From a bacterium (GTDB taxonomy: Bacteria > B130-G9), in the NCBI GenBank assembly GCA_021160245.1, contig JAGHCW010000232.1:1-51239 (forward strand): a DNA stretch of 51,239 nt, in the 5' to 3' direction. Below the pieces are notes generated by a model. The model did not search any database and was not told the origin of the DNA. It worked only from the letters and a program-made list of their open reading frames with translations. The position numbers and the translations under genes were made by a program. Below, piece by piece: positions 8,979-16,569 of the stretch. Positions within the stretch are counted from its first letter, which is position 1. The number at the start of each line of letters is the position of its first letter.

Positions 8979-11228
8979 ATGAAGAGTCTCTTTTTGTTGT
9001 CGGCGTTGATCTTATTTATGGCTACCTCATTGCTGTACGCCGACTTTGAGATGGATACTAGCCTCGCGGATTCGGACGCTTCGTTTATAGGCGAGGCCGA
9101 AAAGAATATGGCAGGCGGTTGTGTCTCAAACGTTGGCGATGTTAACGGCGACGGCTACGATGACTTCGCCGTCGTATCATTGCCCAAGAGCACCTACGCT
9201 GGTCAAACGTATCTGTTCTTTGGCAAGGCTTCAGGCTGGGCGATGGACACAAGCCTTGCCGATGCCGATGCGTCGTTCATAGGTGAGGCCGGAGGCGATT
9301 ACTCAGGCGACTCTGTCTCCGCGCTGGGCGACGTCAACGGGGACGGCTACGACGACTTGCTCATCGGTGCGCCCAACAACGACGAAGCCGGCAAATGCGC
9401 CGGTCAGGCGTATTTGATCTTCGGGAAGGTTTCTGGCTGGGCGATGGACACTAGTCTTGCAGATTCCGATGCCTCGTTCATAGGCGAGACTGAAGAATAC
9501 CGCGCGGGTGCATCAGTCTCTGGCGCTGGTGATGTGAACGGGGACGATTTCGACGACTTCATTATAGGCGCGCCCAACAACGCCGTAGGCCAAACCGGCT
9601 ACGGGCCCGGTCAAGCCTATCTCATTTTCGGCAAGGCTTCTGGCTGGGCGATGGATACTAGCCTCTCTGATTCCGATGCCTCGTTCTTAGGCGAGGTAAC
9701 GGATGATGCGGCTGGATCTTCGGTCTCAGGCGCCGGCGACGTGAACGGCGACGGCTTCGACGACTTCATTATCGCCGCGCCCGGCAACAATGAAGCCGGC
9801 GATTGCGCTGGCGAAACGTATCTGGTTCTCGGTAAGGCATCCGGCTGGGCGATGCGCGCCAGTCTGGCCGATTCCGACGCATCGTTTTGGGGCGAGGCAG
9901 AGTGGGATTCGGCGGGAGAATCGGTCTCAGGCGCTGGCGACGTAAACGGCGATGGCCTCGACGACTTCCTCATTGCGACGCCCTACAACGGCGAACCCGG
10001 CAGCGTCTGGGCAGGTCAAACATATCTGATTTTCGGCAATGCTTCAGGCTGGACGATGGATATGAGCCTGGCTGACTCCGACGTATCGTTCACTGGGGAG
10101 GTGCAGGGCGATTTCGCAGGCTACTCTGTGTCTGGCGCTGGCGACGTGAACGGCGACGGCTACGACGACATTGTCATCGGGGCCTGGGACAACAACGAAG
10201 GCGCCCCATTAGCTGGTCAGGCGTATCTGATCTTCGGCAAGGCATCAGGCTGGGCGACGGGAACCAGTCTTGCAGATTCCGATGCATCGTTTTGGGGCGA
10301 AGTAGCGGAAGATAGGGCAGGCATATCTGTGTCTGGCGCCGGTGATGTGAACGGCGACGGTAACGACGAGCTCATCATCAGTGCGCATACGAACTCCGAA
10401 GGCGGTCATCAGGCTGGTCAAGCATATCTGATCTTTGGTGAGGAGCCTGGGCTGCCTCTCGGGATTACAGTGGGTGTTTCGAGCAATTCCGACAACTGCG
10501 AATTCGGCGATGTTCTGGAGATTGACGTTTCTGTGAAAAACACCAGCATGTCAGCATTCGTCGATATATTAGCGGTTCTGACATTCGATCTGGGCGGACC
10601 TGAAGAGAGGCATTGGTCGGCTTCCGCGACGGGCGAATGGTCTGACGGGCTCTCCTATTACGATTGCGGCGTGTTGCTCGAGACGGGGCATGACGAGACG
10701 ACGCAAGTCCTGTCAGCGACTCTGCCGTGTGAGTCGCCGATGATAGCCAAGTCCGGCGATTACACGCTCAGGATGGTTGCTTGCCAGCAGGGGACTCTTG
10801 ACTTCGTGTCCAATCTTGCGACATCTACGTTCGTGCTGAATGGCGAGCCGTTCGTGGACATCTTCACGGACAAGGAGACATACCAGATGACGGGCGATAC
10901 GCTGAATATCTCGCTTGACGTTCAGATGCCGAACTTCTCCGTGACGGGCGATTTCTACGTGGTTATTCTAGACCCGGATGGGAATTATTGGTCGCCAAGC
11001 GGCTTCGGCGGTGCGGAGGTCGTGTGGTCGCAAAACGTTATGCCGATGTTCGCATCTATTACCGTCCCGGCCGGGTACGAGTTCGCCAATGTGTCGTTTG
11101 TTGTGGAGTTGCCTTTTGGCGGCCCATTTGATGTGGCGGGTGATTTCACGCAGATTGCGCAGCTCGCAAGAGGCGGGACACTTGAGTCTTTTTCCGACAG
11201 AGGCGCATCCACCTTCACATTGGAGTAG
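8979..11228 (+). CDS. Secreted FG-GAP seven-bladed propeller protein with the shared C-terminal module
   Basis: This is a 749-residue exported protein of unknown function. Residues 1-21 are a signal peptide (MKSLFLLSALILFMATS and on, ending Leu-Tyr-Ala). Residues 25-493 are seven repeats of about 66 residues, each with ASFxGE, SVSGAGDVNGDGYDDF and GQAYLIFGKASGWA. The DxNxDGxDD core is the calcium-binding loop of FG-GAP/integrin-alpha blades, and seven copies make a closed propeller. Residues 494-749 match the last 256 residues of the preceding selenoprotein. The start has a GAGGGGG site 5-10 bases upstream. It follows that gene by 89 bases and is probably in the same unit. Propellers of this kind usually bind partners at the cell surface; which partner is unknown. 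Confidence 0.85.
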   Translation: MKSLFLLSALILFMATSLLYADFEMDTSLADSDASFIGEAEKNMAGGCVSNVGDVNGDGYDDFAVVSLPKSTYAGQTYLFFGKASGWAMDTSLADADASFIGEAGGDYSGDSVSALGDVNGDGYDDLLIGAPNNDEAGKCAGQAYLIFGKVSGWAMDTSLADSDASFIGETEEYRAGASVSGAGDVNGDDFDDFIIGAPNNAVGQTGYGPGQAYLIFGKASGWAMDTSLSDSDASFLGEVTDDAAGSSVSGAGDVNGDGFDDFIIAAPGNNEAGDCAGETYLVLGKASGWAMRASLADSDASFWGEAEWDSAGESVSGAGDVNGDGLDDFLIATPYNGEPGSVWAGQTYLIFGNASGWTMDMSLADSDVSFTGEVQGDFAGYSVSGAGDVNGDGYDDIVIGAWDNNEGAPLAGQAYLIFGKASGWATGTSLADSDASFWGEVAEDRAGISVSGAGDVNGDGNDELIISAHTNSEGGHQAGQAYLIFGEEPGLPLGITVGVSSNSDNCEFGDVLEIDVSVKNTSMSAFVDILAVLTFDLGGPEERHWSASATGEWSDGLSYYDCGVLLETGHDETTQVLSATLPCESPMIAKSGDYTLRMVACQQGTLDFVSNLATSTFVLNGEPFVDIFTDKETYQMTGDTLNISLDVQMPNFSVTGDFYVVILDPDGNYWSPSGFGGAEVVWSQNVMPMFASITVPAGYEFANVSFVVELPFGGPFDVAGDFTQIAQLARGGTLESFSDRGASTFTLE
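9051..10457 (+). repeat. Seven tandem FG-GAP blade repeats of about 200 bases
   Basis: Seven units of about 66 codons, each opening with a variant of MDTSLADSDASFIGE and closing with YLIFGKASGWA. The DNA is also clearly similar between units (for example around GGCTGGGCGATGGACAC), so the array is more homogeneous than the one in the preceding gene and may be younger or kept alike by recombination. Confidence 0.85.
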
Positions 11229-11336
11229 TAACACGAGTTAAGATCTCGGCAAGTGAAGCTGGACGGCTCATGCGGCTGCCGGCTTGCGCTTGATACATTC
11301 TCCCGCAAGCGGACTTCGCGACGTTGATTTTTCTGC

Positions 11337-11364
11337 TTGACACGCGGTTGAAATGGAGTAATGT
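11337..11364 (+). promoter_or_regulatory. Weak promoter candidate upstream of tRNA-Gly
   Basis: A perfect TTGACA at 11337-11342, followed after 16 bases by TAATGT, a poor -10 box. It is over 300 bases before tRNA-Gly, so it is the less likely of the two candidates in this gap. Confidence 0.25.
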
Positions 11365-11497
11365 TGTTTGCTCTTATTGATTCTGTGGAGCCTCGGAATT
11401 GAAGTCGCGGGCGCATGGAAGGGCATTGCGCGTCGTCTATTTGGCGACAGTCTATCAGAAAGTTATTGTCCTCGGGCGCAGCCAGAGCATAAGTTAC

Positions 11498-11525
11498 TTG
11501 ACTTGCTGAAAAAGGAGTCTATGTT
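11498..11525 (+). promoter_or_regulatory. Candidate promoter for tRNA-Gly, tRNA-Thr and tuf
   Basis: TTGACT at 11498-11503 and TATGTT at 11520-11525 with a 16-base spacer. A new promoter would be needed here because the big insertion cuts the Gly-Thr-tuf genes off from the upstream tRNA promoter. The leader to tRNA-Gly would be about 140 bases. Prediction by eye. Confidence 0.4.
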
Positions 11526-11674
11526 TTGGCATTGCTTCGGCAATTCGACTCAGGTGGCGGGTTGGAGGTTTATCAGGGACATGAGCAGGATGATGCGGAA
11601 GAGTCTGCTTTTGTTGCTGTAGTGCTTGGTGGGCCGCGATATTGTGATGTATAGAGAGCGATGATGCGGTATGG

Positions 11675-11748
11675 GCGGGAGTAGCTCAGTTGGCTAGAGC
11701 ATCAGCCTTCCAAGCTGAGGGTCGCGGGTTCGAATCCCGTTTCCCGCT
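11675..11748 (+). tRNA. glyT: tRNA-Gly (anticodon TCC)
   Basis: A 74-base cloverleaf. The acceptor GCGGGAG pairs with TTCCCGC at 11741-11747. The anticodon stem TCAGC/GCTGA encloses CTTCCAA, giving TCC. The T arm is GCGGGTTCGAATCCCGT. It is followed at once by a run of seven T, but tRNA-Thr begins 18 bases later. Confidence 0.95.
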
Positions 11749-11766
11749 TTTTTTGTTGGGATGTTC

Positions 11767-11839
11767 GCCCACGTAGCTCAGCAGGTTGAGCACTTCCTTG
11801 GTAAGGAAGAGGACACCGGTTCGAACCCGGTCGTGGGCT
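11767..11839 (+). tRNA. thrT: tRNA-Thr (anticodon GGT)
   Basis: A 73-base cloverleaf. The acceptor GCCCACG pairs with CGTGGGC at 11832-11838. The anticodon stem CTTCC/GGAAG encloses TTGGTAA, giving GGT. The T arm is ACCGGTTCGAACCCGGT. It stands directly before tuf, as thrT does before tufB in E. coli. Confidence 0.95.
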
Positions 11840-11866
11840 TTCAAAAGATTAACCGAATAGATTGGT

Positions 11867-11921
11867 AGAGGGACGGATGGGTCTGATCTGGCTTTCGCCC
11901 TCTTAAGAGGATGCTAGGAGG
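11867..11921 (+). promoter_or_regulatory. tuf leader with competing inverted repeats near the ribosome binding site
   Basis: AGAGGG (11867-11872) can pair with CCCTCT (11898-11903). The same CCTC (11899-11902) can instead pair with GAGG at 11907-11910, or with GAGG inside the AGGAGG ribosome binding site at 11916-11921. These pairings exclude one another. A regulatory role is only a possibility. Confidence 0.25.
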
Positions 11922-11928
11922 ATAGCGG

Positions 11929-13116
11929 ATGGCAAAGGCGAAATATGAACGGACGAAGCCTCATGTGAACATTGGCACGATTGGTCACATAGATCATGGG
12001 AAGACGACACTCACGGCAGCCATAACACGTTGTTTAGCGAAGAAGGGCCTCGCAGACTTCACTCCGTTCGATAGAATTGACAAGGCGCCCGAGGAGCGGG
12101 ATCGAGGTATCACGATCGCGATTGCTCACGTTGAATATGAGACGGAGAATCGGCATTACGCTCACGTGGATTGCCCAGGACATGTGGATTATATCAAGAA
12201 CATGATTACGGGCGCAGCTCAGATGGATGGTGCTGTCCTAGTTGTGGCCGCGGACGATGGTCCGAAGCTGCAGACGCGAGAGCACATACTTCTCGCAAAG
12301 CAGGTTGGGGTTCCCTCTATCGTGGTTTATCTTAATAAGGCGGACTTGGTCGATGACAAGGATCTGATTGAGATTATTGACATGGAGGTTCGCGAGCTGC
12401 TGGACAAGTATGATTTCCCGGGTGATGAGGTTCCCATTATTGTGGGTTCTGCAAGAAAGGCTCTCGAAAGCGATTGTGAGGAGAGTGGCGAGTCGATTAT
12501 GGAGCTCGTCAAGGCGATAGACGAGTACATCCCGACTCCGGTAAGGGATATGGAGAAGCCATTTTTGATGTCGGTGGAGGACGTCTTCACGATTCAAGGC
12601 CGCGGCACGGTTGCAACGGGTAGGGTCGAAAGAGGCGTTGTTAAGATGGGCGAGGACGTTGAGATAGTTGGTATCACCGAGACTCGTAAGACCGTTTGCA
12701 CGGGCGTTGAGATGTTCAGAAAGACTCTTGATACGGGCGAGGCGGGCGACAATGTTGGTGTGCTTTTACGAGGCGTGAAGCGCAAGGACGTTCAGCGTGG
12801 CCAGGTGATCGCGAAGCCTGGGACGATAACACCGCACACTCATTTTAAGGCTAAGGTGTATATATTGTCGGAGAAAGAGGGTGGGCGTCACAAGCCTTTC
12901 TTCACCGGATACCGGCCGCAGTTCTATTTTAGGACGACGGATGTAACAGGAGTAATTGGCCTTGCGGATGACGTCAACATGGTTATGCCGGGTGATAGCG
13001 TCGATATGACTGTCAAGCTGATACACCCAATAGCCATGGAGGTTGAGCAGCGCTTTGCGATTCGCGAAGGAGGCAGGACAGTTGGTGCCGGAGCGATTAC
13101 GGAAATAATCGAGTAA
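11929..13116 (+). CDS. tuf: Elongation factor Tu
   Basis: This GTPase brings aminoacyl-tRNA to the ribosome. The 395 residues are the usual length. Nucleotide-binding motifs are GHIDHGKT (19-26; most relatives have Val where Ile21 is), DRGITI in the effector region, DCPGH (81-85), NKAD (136-139) and GSARKAL. At 111-116 the sequence is GPKLQT where nearly all EF-Tu proteins have GPMPQT. The ATG follows an AGGAGG site by 7 bases. It is the only tuf in the window: the usual second location after fusA is empty, so this copy, in the tRNA-linked position, may be the sole one. It is followed by rpmG after 24 bases. Confidence 0.97.
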   Translation: MAKAKYERTKPHVNIGTIGHIDHGKTTLTAAITRCLAKKGLADFTPFDRIDKAPEERDRGITIAIAHVEYETENRHYAHVDCPGHVDYIKNMITGAAQMDGAVLVVAADDGPKLQTREHILLAKQVGVPSIVVYLNKADLVDDKDLIEIIDMEVRELLDKYDFPGDEVPIIVGSARKALESDCEESGESIMELVKAIDEYIPTPVRDMEKPFLMSVEDVFTIQGRGTVATGRVERGVVKMGEDVEIVGITETRKTVCTGVEMFRKTLDTGEAGDNVGVLLRGVKRKDVQRGQVIAKPGTITPHTHFKAKVYILSEKEGGRHKPFFTGYRPQFYFRTTDVTGVIGLADDVNMVMPGDSVDMTVKLIHPIAMEVEQRFAIREGGRTVGAGAITEIIE

Positions 13117-13140
13117 AAAGGTTAGTTCGGGGAGCGATTG

Positions 13141-13311
13141 GTGGCCAAAAAGGCGAAAAGGCAACGGGAAATCGTTACATTGGCTTGTGCGGACTGTCGT
13201 CAGCGTAACTACACGACGACTAGAAATAAGCGTAAGCATCAAGAGAAGTATGAGTTGAGCAAGTACTGCAGGTTTTGCAGGAAGCACACCTCGCACAAAG
13301 AGATACGGTGA
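13141..13311 (+). CDS. rpmG: 50S ribosomal protein L33
   Basis: A 56-residue protein starting at GTG, with GGGGAG about 7 bases upstream. It is the zinc-binding form: Cys16-x2-Cys19 (CADC) and Cys43-x2-Cys46 (CRFC), with NYTTTRNKR and KYELSKYC typical of L33. It lies between tuf and tRNA-Trp, the common position in many bacteria (tuf-rpmG-trnW-secE-nusG). It stops at TGA. L33 sits near the E site of the large subunit. Confidence 0.95.
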   Translation: MAKKAKRQREIVTLACADCRQRNYTTTRNKRKHQEKYELSKYCRFCRKHTSHKEIR

Positions 13312-13336
13312 TTGTTATAGGATAGGCTCCATTTTG

Positions 13337-13409
13337 AGGCCAGTAGCTCTAATGGTAGAGCGCCGGATTCCAAATCCGGATGTTGGGGGTTCGAGTCCCT
13401 CCTGGCCTG
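13337..13409 (+). tRNA. trnW: tRNA-Trp (anticodon CCA)
   Basis: A 73-base cloverleaf. The acceptor AGGCCAG pairs with CTGGCCT at 13402-13408 with G as discriminator. The anticodon stem CCGGA/TCCGG encloses TTCCAAA, giving CCA. It is embedded between rpmG and secE, a widely conserved location. Confidence 0.95.
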
Positions 13410-13444
13410 CAACTTAGGAATCAGGAAGGGCTTGGTCGAGCTTC

Positions 13445-13627
13445 ATGGGTAGGTTAATAGTATTTTTGCGGAACGTTAATCTCGAGCTAAAGCGGGTAAC
13501 ATGGCCCACGAAGGATGAGATATCATCGGCGACCGTTGTTGTCATAATCGCCACTTTGGTAGTTTCGGCATATCTAGGGGTGTTGGACCTTCTGTATTCT
13601 AAGATACTGCATTTCGTGTTGAAGTAA
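13445..13627 (+). CDS. secE: Preprotein translocase subunit SecE
   Basis: A 60-residue short-type SecE, the clamp of the SecYEG channel in the inner membrane. The amphipathic N-terminal helix contains the family signature ELKRVTWPTKDE. One transmembrane segment follows (about residues 30-50, TVVVIIATLVVSAYLGVLD). It lacks the two additional N-terminal membrane segments of the E. coli protein, as is normal in most bacteria. It sits 12 bases before nusG, its usual partner. Confidence 0.95.
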   Translation: MGRLIVFLRNVNLELKRVTWPTKDEISSATVVVIIATLVVSAYLGVLDLLYSKILHFVLK

Positions 13628-13639
13628 TCAGGAGATTCA

Positions 13640-14338
13640 ATGTTCCAGATTGACGAGCCGCTCGAGTATCAGGGCGATGAGGTGGATGAGGCGGGGCCGG
13701 ATGTGTCAGATGATGTTTCGCCTGAGTCTGATGCCTCAGCTGAGCCAACGGCGCTAGATGGGTCGGCCGAGGATGTGGAGGAGGAGGACGGCTTCGGATG
13801 GTATGCGGTTCAGACTTATTCGGGGTATGAGAAATCAGTTCGAAAGACGCTGAATTATTTGCGCGAGAAGCGGGCAATAATGATAGAGGGCGTCAAAGAG
13901 ATTTATCTGCCGACGGAGATCGTCAGGACACGACGGAAAGACGGTCGAGAGATGAAGCGGGAGTGTCCGCTCTTTCCCGGCTATGTTTTCATTCGGATGC
14001 GACCAAATCCGGAGTTAGTTACGCAGCTGACCGAGGCGCCGAAGGTGATAGGTTTCATTCGGACGGGGAACGAGTTGCAGAGGTTCACGAATGAGGAGAT
14101 GAGGGCAATTGAGGAGAGCAAGGAGGAGCGGAGTCGTCCAGGTTCTTCTGATATGCCATATAGCATTGGTAGCCGAGTGAAGATAGTCGAGGGTTTGTTT
14201 GCTCCATTTTCAGGGGCGGTGGAGGATGTATCTCCGGAGAAGAAGCGTCTCAAGGTTACAGTTGGGATATTTGGTCGGCCGATTCCTGTTGAGCTCTCGT
14301 TCGACCAGGTTGAGCTGGCAAGTGACGAGGATGAGTAG
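13640..14338 (+). CDS. nusG: Transcription termination/antitermination protein NusG
   Basis: NusG binds the clamp of RNA polymerase and links transcription to Rho or the ribosome. The NGN domain begins at Trp54 (WYAVQTYSGYE) and contains FPGYVFIRM. The KOW domain is in the last 55 residues (IGSRVKIVEGLFAPFSGAV). The protein is 232 residues against about 180 in E. coli. The excess is an acidic N-terminal tract of about 50 residues, rich in Asp, Glu, Ser and Pro, with no recognisable fold. The ATG has AGGAG 5 bases upstream. Internal starts just before the NGN domain are not evident, so the extension is probably real. Confidence 0.95.
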   Translation: MFQIDEPLEYQGDEVDEAGPDVSDDVSPESDASAEPTALDGSAEDVEEEDGFGWYAVQTYSGYEKSVRKTLNYLREKRAIMIEGVKEIYLPTEIVRTRRKDGREMKRECPLFPGYVFIRMRPNPELVTQLTEAPKVIGFIRTGNELQRFTNEEMRAIEESKEERSRPGSSDMPYSIGSRVKIVEGLFAPFSGAVEDVSPEKKRLKVTVGIFGRPIPVELSFDQVELASDEDE

Positions 14339-14364
14339 GGCCGGATTTTAGGAGGCTTTAGTTT

Positions 14365-14790
14365 ATGGCCAAAGAAGTTATTACTAGGCTGAAATTGCAG
14401 GTTGAGGGTGGCAAAGCGACGCCATCGCCGCCGGTTGGCACGGCGCTTGGTCAGTATAGAGTAGCGCCGATGGAGTTCTGCAAGCAGTTCAATGATCGAA
14501 CCAAGAGTATGACTGGGTTGTTGATTCCAGTGATCATAACTATATACAGCGACAGGTCATTTTCGTTCATCACTAAGCAGCCGCCAGCTTCATTTCTTTT
14601 GAAGAGGGTAGCGGGCTTGGCGAAGGGTTCAGGCGAGCCGAACAAGACAAAGGTTGGCAAGATAACTCATGCTCAGTTGAAAGAGGTTGCTGAGTCGAAG
14701 ATGGCTGATCTGAATGCAGTAGATATAGATGGAGCGATGAAGATAATCGCGGGGACAGCGATGAGCATGGGGCTCGAAATAGAGGATTAA
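14365..14790 (+). CDS. rplK: 50S ribosomal protein L11
   Basis: L11 binds the GTPase-associated region of 23S rRNA and forms the base of the stalk; it is the target of thiostrepton-type drugs. The 141 residues match the family length. The N-terminal proline-rich segment is [15 protein letters not shown], followed by [11 protein letters not shown]. The RNA-binding C-terminal domain ends [18 protein letters not shown] stands 9 bases before the ATG. It lies directly between nusG and rplA, the standard order. Confidence 0.96.
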   Translation: MAKEVITRLKLQVEGGKATPSPPVGTALGQYRVAPMEFCKQFNDRTKSMTGLLIPVIITIYSDRSFSFITKQPPASFLLKRVAGLAKGSGEPNKTKVGKITHAQLKEVAESKMADLNAVDIDGAMKIIAGTAMSMGLEIED

Positions 14791-14832
14791 TGGATTGTTC
14801 CTTCGAGTATCGCATATTTGGAAGGTAGGATA

Positions 14833-15540
14833 ATGGCGAAGCGAGGAAAGAAGTATCTGGAGGCCGCGTCGAAGGTTGACCGCCAGAAGCAGTATCCGCT
14901 TGAGGATGCGATTGGGATGGCTTGTGAGCTATCGTTCGCGAAGTTCGACGAGACATTGGAGGTCTCGGCCAAGCTCGGAGTGGATCCTAGGCATGCCGAT
15001 CAGATGGTTCGCGGGACTGTGAATCTTCCGAATGGTACTGGCCGGAAAATTCGGGTGCTGGTCTTCGCGAAGGGAGAGAAGGAGAAGGAGGCGGAGGTCG
15101 CAGGAGCTGATTATGTAGGTGGCGACGATTATGTGAAGAAGATACAGTCGGGTTGGCTTGAGTTTGAGTCTGTAGTTGCCACCCCTGACATGATGGCGAG
15201 CGTTGGCAAGCTTGGTCGGGTACTCGGGCCGAGGGGTCTGATGCCTTCACCCAAGACAGGGACGGTTACGTTTGACGTTGCGAAGGCTGTTCAGGAGTTG
15301 AAGGCAGGTAAGATCGAGTTCAAGGTTGATAGGACGTCGAATATTCACGCGCCGATTGGCAAGCGTGATTTTGGGAAAGACCGATTGATAGAGAACGCGA
15401 AGGCGTTTTTGGAAAATCTGCTTCGCGCGAGACCGGCTGCGAGCAAGGGCAGATACATCAGGAGCATGACTGTATCATCCACGATGGGGCCGGGTATCAG
15501 AGTGGATTCAGTGCAGACAGTAGCATCGTTGAAGGGCTGA
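14833..15540 (+). CDS. rplA: 50S ribosomal protein L1
   Basis: L1 forms the mobile stalk at the E site and represses its own operon in many bacteria. The product is 235 residues from the ATG at 14833, which has GGAAGG/AGGA upstream; a TTG at 14818 would add five residues that the family does not have. Signatures include [37 protein letters not shown] and [12 protein letters not shown]. It ends with TGA, 7 bases before rplJ. I did not find a convincing L1 operator in the short leader before rplK. Confidence 0.95.
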   Translation: MAKRGKKYLEAASKVDRQKQYPLEDAIGMACELSFAKFDETLEVSAKLGVDPRHADQMVRGTVNLPNGTGRKIRVLVFAKGEKEKEAEVAGADYVGGDDYVKKIQSGWLEFESVVATPDMMASVGKLGRVLGPRGLMPSPKTGTVTFDVAKAVQELKAGKIEFKVDRTSNIHAPIGKRDFGKDRLIENAKAFLENLLRARPAASKGRYIRSMTVSSTMGPGIRVDSVQTVASLKG

Positions 15541-15547
15541 GCAGGAC

Positions 15548-16108
15548 ATGGGTCAAGGACTTCAGTTTAAGCGGAAAGTGGTGAAGGGCTTGTCTGAGCG
15601 GCTTTCATCCGCTCGGTCGGTCGTTATGGTTGATTTTTCAGGGGTATCGGTTGAGGAGATAACTGAACTTCGGAGCAAGGCGAGAGACAAGGACGTTGGG
15701 TACTTTGTTTCTAAGAACAATCTTATTAAACGAGCGCTAGAGGGCACGCCATTTGCATGCCTTGAGTCGGATCTTGTGGGGCCCACTGCGTTCGGCGTTG
15801 GATATGATGATTCGTTGGCGGTCGTTAAGTTAATCTCGGAATGCGCCAAGGAAATAGGGAATCTGAGGATAAAGGCCGGGTATGTTGATGGTTCTTACGC
15901 GACAGCGGCGGAGATAGAGCAGATAGCCAAGCTGCCTGGGAGAGAAGAGTTGATTGCCATGCTATTGGGCGTTCTGCAGATGCCCATGGCTAGGCTTGTT
16001 TCAACATTGAATGGGCCTATCACGAAGTTTGTGAGAACGCTAAGCGCGATCGTGGACAGCAGGGAGGAAGAGCAATCAGAGGTCTCGGACGAAGGCGGCA
16101 ATTCGTAG
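15548..16108 (+). CDS. rplJ: 50S ribosomal protein L10
   Basis: L10 anchors the L7/L12 dimers to the ribosomal stalk. The product is 186 residues, about 20 longer than the E. coli protein. The N-terminal rRNA-binding domain has SARSVVMVDFSGVSVEEIT and FVSKNNLIKRAL. The C-terminal helix that holds L7/L12 dimers is around residues 155-170, followed by an acidic tail DSREEEQSEVSDEGGNS that explains the extra length. It follows rplA by 7 bases and precedes rplL by 43. Confidence 0.94.
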   Translation: MGQGLQFKRKVVKGLSERLSSARSVVMVDFSGVSVEEITELRSKARDKDVGYFVSKNNLIKRALEGTPFACLESDLVGPTAFGVGYDDSLAVVKLISECAKEIGNLRIKAGYVDGSYATAAEIEQIAKLPGREELIAMLLGVLQMPMARLVSTLNGPITKFVRTLSAIVDSREEEQSEVSDEGGNS

Positions 16109-16151
16109 TCGAGGCAGTATTCTCCCCTATTCGCAAAAACAGGAGGTTTAG

Positions 16152-16538
16152 ATGACAGAGTTGAATGTCGAGCAAGTAGTCGAGTTCATTGAGGGGATGT
16201 CGGTCAGGGAGTTGGCGGACATGGTTAAGGTTCTCGAGGATCGTTTCGGAGTAACAGCAGCGGCGTTTGCGCCTGCTGGCGTGGGGGCGGCGGTCGGAGC
16301 GGGAGCAGCGGAGGTTCCTGAGGAGAAGACCGAGTTCAACGTCGTTCTGAAGTCGTTCGGCGAGAAGAAGATCCATGTGATCAAAGCGGTTCGGAGTCTG
16401 ATCAGTCTTGGATTGAAGGAGAGCAAGGAGCTCGTAGAGGCTGCGCCGTGCAACGTCAAAGAGGGCGTGAGCAAGGAGGATGCAGCCGAGTTCAAGAAAG
16501 TCTTAGAGGAGGCGGGTGGAACGGTCGAGATTGTTTAG
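16152..16538 (+). CDS. rplL: 50S ribosomal protein L7/L12
   Basis: The stalk protein that recruits translation factors to the ribosome. The 128 residues comprise an N-terminal dimerisation domain ([20 protein letters not shown]), an Ala/Gly-rich hinge around residues 37-55 ([12 protein letters not shown]) and the C-terminal factor-binding domain starting at [13 protein letters not shown], with KIHVIKAVR and [22 protein letters not shown] lies 5 bases upstream of the ATG, one of the strongest ribosome binding sites here, fitting the high copy number of this protein. Confidence 0.96.
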   Translation: MTELNVEQVVEFIEGMSVRELADMVKVLEDRFGVTAAAFAPAGVGAAVGAGAAEVPEEKTEFNVVLKSFGEKKIHVIKAVRSLISLGLKESKELVEAAPCNVKEGVSKEDAAEFKKVLEEAGGTVEIV

Positions 16539-16569
16539 TGATGGTCTTGAAGTGCTTGGGAGGTTTTAG

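Larger units (their letters stand above)
11229..11674 (+). other. Gene-free stretch before tRNA-Gly, with a hairpin, promoter-like boxes and a possible gene relic
   Basis: No credible gene in 446 bases. Just after the propeller gene the sequence resembles the 3' flank of the selenoprotein gene (AGTAGTAA, ATCTCGG, GAAGCyGG), including an imperfect 7-bp hairpin AAGCTGG/CCGGCTT at 11256-11285. Two promoter-like pairs follow. At 11593 a nine-codon frame MRKSLLLLL then stop resembles the signal-peptide start of the propeller gene at the DNA level and may be a relic of a lost copy. Confidence 0.5.

Noticed and set aside
11368-11622. An 84-codon frame upstream of tRNA-Gly.
   Set aside because: It has no ribosome binding site and no recognisable family, and the composition is unlike its neighbours. 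Only the last nine codons resemble a known start.
2338-11674. Integration of a phage or island at the tRNA-Tyr 3' end.
   Set aside because: I looked for a copy of the tRNA-Tyr 3' end near 11230-11674 and for an integrase or transposase gene, and found neither by eye.
11748-11754. The T-run after tRNA-Gly as an intrinsic terminator.
   Set aside because: The only stem before it is the tRNA acceptor itself, and tRNA-Thr and tuf follow at once and would be cut off.
14818-14832. TTG at 14818 as the start of rplA.
   Set aside because: The extra residues MEGRI are not L1-like and the stretch contains the ribosome binding site of the ATG at 14833.
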